A stretch of 9,487 nucleotides of DNA from JANYJJ01 sp043749975 (GTDB lineage: Bacteria; Pseudomonadota; Gammaproteobacteria; Burkholderiales; Burkholderiaceae_C), in NCBI GenBank assembly GCA_043749975.1, contig JAYVCL010000218.1, positions 1-9,487 of the forward strand, in the 5' to 3' direction. A program made the position numbers and the translations under genes. Of the stretch, positions 6,711-9,487 are shown piece by piece. Under the pieces are notes generated by a model, which saw only the letters and a program-made list of their open reading frames with translations, did no database searches and was not told the origin of the DNA. How positions within the stretch are numbered: position 1 is the first letter of the stretch; each line of letters starts with the position of its first letter.

Positions 6711-8389
6711 AGCAACACGCGGCGGAAGTCGCCGAGGATGGCACCCAGGTAGGCGTTGAACCGCGCCGCCGACGCGCCGTCGATCACGCGGTGATCCCAG
6801 CTCAGGCTCAACGGCAACATCAGGCGCGGCTGGAACGTCTTGCCGTCCCACACCGGTTCGGTGCTGCTCTTGCACACGCCCAGAATCGACACCTCGGGCG
6901 CGTTGATGATGGGCGTGAAATAGCGCCCGCCAATACCGCCCAGCGAGCTGATCGAGAAGCAGCCACCGCTCATCTCGGCCGGACTCAGCTTGCCCTCACG
7001 CGCCTTCTTCGCCAGCTCGCCCATCTCTTGCGAGATCTGCAGCACGCCTTTCTTGTCGGCGTCTCTGATCACCGGCACCATCAGGCCGTTCGGCGTGTCG
7101 GCCGCAAAGCCGATGTGGAAGTACTGCTTCAGCACGATCTGCTCGCCGTCGAGCGAGGCATTGAACTCCGGAAACTTCTTCAACGCCGCCACGCAGGCCT
7201 TGATCAGAAACGCCAGCATCGTGACCTTGACGCCAGACTTCTCATTCTCTTTGTTGGTCTGGACGCGGAAGGCTTCGAGGTCGGTGATGTCGGCATCGTC
7301 GTGATTGGTGACATGCGGAATCAGCACCCAGTTGCGGTGCAGGTTGGCACCACTGATCTTCTTGATGCGCGACAGGTCTTTGCGCTCGACCGGGCCGAAC
7401 TTCGTGAAGTCGACACTCGGCCACGCCAGCAGGCCGGGGAACGCGCCGCCACTTGCAGACGCGGGTGCTTTGGCAGACTGCGCCTGCGTTTGCGCGGTGC
7501 CGGCCATCACGCTCTTCACGAAGGCCTGCACGTCGTCTTGCGTGATGCGCGCTTTCGGTCCGGTGCCTTTCACCTCCGTCAGCGGCACGCCCAACTCGCG
7601 CGCCAGCTTGCGGATGCTGGGCGAGGCATGCGGCAATGCGCCTTTGCCGACGCCGGGCTCGTGCGCAGGCAGCGCCGCGGTGGGCGCCACGCGCTCGGCG
7701 ACCGCTGGCGCGGGCACCGCAGCAACGGCGGGCGATGGTGGTGCTGCGGGTGACGCGGCGGCGGGTGTCGCCACGCTGGCCCCGGTGGCATCGACAACGG
7801 CCACCAACGTGCCCTTGGACACCTTGTCGCCGACCTTGACGCGCACTTCCTTCACCACACCAGCGTGCGACGACGGAATTTCCATCGACGCCTTGTCGCT
7901 CTCGACCGTGATCAGGCTTTGCTCGACCTTGAGCACGTCGCCGACCTTGACCATGACCTCGATGACACTGACCTCGTCGAAGTCACCGATGTCGGGAACG
8001 AGGACTTCGACCGGGCCGGCGCTGACTGCGACCGAAGGCGTGGCCGCGGCCGGCACCGGCGCGGCCGCAGTGGGCGCTGCCACAGCGGGCGCGGCGGCGG
8101 GTGCGGTTGGCGCGGCTGATGCGGCAGAGGCGGCGGGCGCAGCAACCGATGCGGCCACCTCGAGCATCAACACCAACGAACCTTCAGCCACCTTGTCGCC
8201 GATCTTGACCTTCAGCTCTTTCACGACGCCCGCATGCGAAGACGGGATTTCCATCGACGCTTTATCCGACTCGACCGTGATGAGTGATTGTTCTGCCGCA
8301 ACTGTGTCGCCGACCTTCACCAGCAGTTCGATGATTTCCACTTCCTTGAAGTCGCCGATGTCCGGGACCTTGACTTCCACCAGTGCCAT
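6707..8389 (-). CDS. aceF: Dihydrolipoamide acetyltransferase (E2) of pyruvate dehydrogenase, two lipoyl domains
   Basis: Core of the pyruvate dehydrogenase complex. It takes the acetyl group from E1 on a swinging lipoyl arm and passes it to CoA. 560 residues from ATG 8389, with a strong GGAGG at 8396-8400, 6 nt upstream. Order: lipoyl domain 1 (1-78, Lys43); Ala/Pro linker (79-124); lipoyl domain 2 (about 126-200, Lys166); second Ala/Pro linker (about 201-253); peripheral subunit-binding domain (about 254-290, ASPSIRKLARELGV); catalytic domain (about 320-560) with the acetyltransferase motif DHRVIDG (532-538), His533 and Asp537. The FxPVERKDLSRIKK segment and the C-terminal end LLL-type residues fit the family. 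All functional residues are present. The two lipoyl domains are very alike and also match that of lpdA. It lies 33 nt after aceE, and its stop overlaps the start of the BPH-like gene. Confidence 0.97.
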   Translation of the reverse strand: MALVEVKVPDIGDFKEVEIIELLVKVGDTVAAEQSLITVESDKASMEIPSSHAGVVKELKVKIGDKVAEGSLVLMLEVAASVAAPAASAASAAPTAPAAAPAVAAPTAAAPVPAAATPSVAVSAGPVEVLVPDIGDFDEVSVIEVMVKVGDVLKVEQSLITVESDKASMEIPSSHAGVVKEVRVKVGDKVSKGTLVAVVDATGASVATPAAASPAAPPSPAVAAVPAPAVAERVAPTAALPAHEPGVGKGALPHASPSIRKLARELGVPLTEVKGTGPKARITQDDVQAFVKSVMAGTAQTQAQSAKAPASASGGAFPGLLAWPSVDFTKFGPVERKDLSRIKKISGANLHRNWVLIPHVTNHDDADITDLEAFRVQTNKENEKSGVKVTMLAFLIKACVAALKKFPEFNASLDGEQIVLKQYFHIGFAADTPNGLMVPVIRDADKKGVLQISQEMGELAKKAREGKLSPAEMSGGCFSISSLGGIGGRYFTPIINAPEVSILGVCKSSTEPVWDGKTFQPRLMLPLSLSWDHRVIDGASAARFNAYLGAILGDFRRVLL

Positions 8390-8395
8390 GTTGTG

Positions 8396-8400
8396 CCTCC
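8396..8400 (-). promoter_or_regulatory. Ribosome binding site of aceF
   Basis: GGAGG on the minus strand, 6 nt before ATG 8389, inside the 33-nt aceE-aceF gap. It is the strongest Shine-Dalgarno sequence in this operon and fixes the aceF start. In contrast, the next gene has none and relies on the GTGA overlap. Confidence 0.85.
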
Positions 8401-8422
8401 GTCGAATTTCGTTTTTTCTTGT

Positions 8423-9487
8423 TCAGGCGTACAGCGGATTGATCTTGTCGGCGTTGATGCCGTACTTCGCGATCGCCTCGGCCACCTTGGCCGTCGGCAG
8501 CGTGCCCTCGTCGGCCAAGGTTTTCAGTGCGGCCACCACGATGTAGTGGCGGTCGATCTCGAAGTGCTCTCGCAACTTGCCGCGAAAGTCGCTGCGCCCG
8601 AAGCCGTCGGTGCCCAGCACCTTGTAGGCGCGGCCCTTCGGCAAGAAGGCGCGAATCTGCTCGGCGTAGTTCTTCATGTAGTCGGTCGACGCAACCACCG
8701 GGCCGGCGAACTTGTCGAGTTGCTGGGTCACGAACGGCACCCGCGCCTTTTCCAGCGGGTGCAGCAGGTTCCAGCGCTCGGCATCCTGGCCGTTACGCGC
8801 CAGCTCATTGAAGCTCGGGCAGCTCCAGATGTTGGCCGACACGCCCCATTCTGTTTCGAGCAAGTTCTTTGCGGCAATGCTTTCGCGCAGGATGGTGCCG
8901 CTGCCCAGCAGGTTCACGCGCGGCGCGGATCCGGTGGAGCCTTTCGATATCCCTTTCTTGCCTTCTTGCAGCAAATACATGCCTTTGATGATTTGCTCTT
9001 CAGTGCCGGCTTGCAGCCCGGGCATCGGGTAGTTCTCGTTCAGCAGCGTCAGGTAGAAATACACGTTCTCCTGCTTCTCGACCATGCGCTTCAAGCCGTG
9101 GTGCAGGATCACGCCCACCTCGTGAGCAAAGCTCGGGTCGTAGCTGATGCAGTTCGGAATCGTGCCGGCCAGGATGTGGCTGTGGCCGTCTTCGTGCTGC
9201 AGCCCCTCACCATTTAAGGTGGTGCGCCCCGAGGTGCCGCCCAGCAAAAAGCCGCGCGCCTGCATGTCGCCGGCGGCCCAGGCCATGTCGCCGATGCGCT
9301 GGAAACCGAACATCGAGTAATACACATAGAACGGAATCATGACCCGGTTGTTGGTCGAGTACGAGGTGGCCGCAGCAATCCAACTGCCCATGCCGCCGGC
9401 CTCGTTGATGCCTTCCTGCAAGACCTGGCCCTCTTTGCTTTCGCGGTAATACATCACCTGGTCCTTGTCGACCGGGGTGTAGTTTTG
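8423..9487 (-). CDS. aceE: Pyruvate dehydrogenase E1 component, homodimeric type (C-terminal 354 residues; 5' part outside window)
   Basis: Thiamine-diphosphate-dependent E1 that decarboxylates pyruvate and reductively acetylates the lipoyl groups of E2. Only the C-terminal part is present, out of roughly 890 residues usual for the family; the frame is open to the right edge. Visible landmarks: EGINEAGGMGSW (Glu29 of the fragment matches the conserved Glu that activates the cofactor), the block TSGRTTLNGEGLQHEDGHSH, TIPNCISYDPSFAHEV, SFNELARNGQDAERWNLLHP, ASTDYMKNYAEQ and LGTDGFGRSDFR, ending NADKINPLYA. These follow E. coli AceE closely and differ from heterodimeric E1 alpha/beta. First visible gene of the operon; the promoter must be beyond the window. 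No breakage or unusual codon pattern was seen in this part. Confidence 0.97.
   Translation of the reverse strand, partial: QNYTPVDKDQVMYYRESKEGQVLQEGINEAGGMGSWIAAATSYSTNNRVMIPFYVYYSMFGFQRIGDMAWAAGDMQARGFLLGGTSGRTTLNGEGLQHEDGHSHILAGTIPNCISYDPSFAHEVGVILHHGLKRMVEKQENVYFYLTLLNENYPMPGLQAGTEEQIIKGMYLLQEGKKGISKGSTGSAPRVNLLGSGTILRESIAAKNLLETEWGVSANIWSCPSFNELARNGQDAERWNLLHPLEKARVPFVTQQLDKFAGPVVASTDYMKNYAEQIRAFLPKGRAYKVLGTDGFGRSDFRGKLREHFEIDRHYIVVAALKTLADEGTLPTAKVAEAIAKYGINADKINPLYA

Noticed and set aside
6127..6744. A 206-codon N-terminal extension of lpdA to 6744
   Set aside because: It runs through the BPH-like gene in another frame. The lipoyl domain begins right at ATG 6126, which has an AAAGG ribosome binding site.
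6711..6875. A 55-codon upstream extension of the BPH-like gene
   Set aside because: It overlaps the aceF catalytic domain and would bury the N-terminal Thr needed for catalysis.
7305..8546. A 413-codon plus-strand open frame opposite aceF
   Set aside because: It is a shadow of the repetitive Ala/Pro linker and lipoyl-coding DNA. Its repeats mirror the three-fold lipoyl pattern, and it has no family motif.
8288..9217. A 309-codon plus-strand open frame opposite aceE
   Set aside because: It is antisense to strongly conserved E1 sequence, and its composition is that of an artefact frame.

Overview
The window comes from a high-GC Betaproteobacterium. The order Burkholderiales, near the Rubrivivax/Leptothrix/Methylibium group, is my best guess. 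The reasons are a homodimeric-type pyruvate dehydrogenase E1 (AceE), an E3 that carries its own lipoyl domain, a proteasome-like protein that matches the betaproteobacterial proteasome homologue (BPH) family, and a GC-rich palindromic repeat of a kind common in such genomes. No RNA genes, CRISPR arrays, transposases or phage genes were seen.

Left half (1-4259): three genes that look like a Lap-type biofilm adhesin control and export set. On the minus strand are lapG (periplasmic cysteine protease) and then lapD (inner-membrane c-di-GMP receptor with degenerate GGDEF and EAL domains, cut by the left edge). Divergent from lapG, on the plus strand, is a TolC-family outer membrane channel, probably the LapE role. 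In the known system, c-di-GMP-bound LapD holds LapG so that it cannot clip a giant type I-secreted adhesin, which the TolC-like pore exports. The adhesin and the LapB/LapC exporter parts are not in the window.

Middle (4260-4317): a short convergent gap with a strong bidirectional hairpin terminator that separates the two halves.

Right half (4318-9487): a minus-strand pyruvate dehydrogenase operon in the order aceE (C-terminal 354 residues only) - aceF - BPH-like peptidase - lpdA. The spacings are 33 nt, a 4-nt GTGA overlap and 2 nt, so the genes are almost certainly co-transcribed and partly translationally coupled. E1 decarboxylates pyruvate, E2 (two lipoyl domains) transfers the acetyl group to CoA, and E3 (one further lipoyl domain) reoxidises the lipoyl groups with NAD+.

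The two most notable things are the self-compartmentalising protease gene embedded between E2 and E3, and an 81-bp GC-rich palindromic element that lies exactly in frame within the lpdA interdomain linker and is translated as protein.
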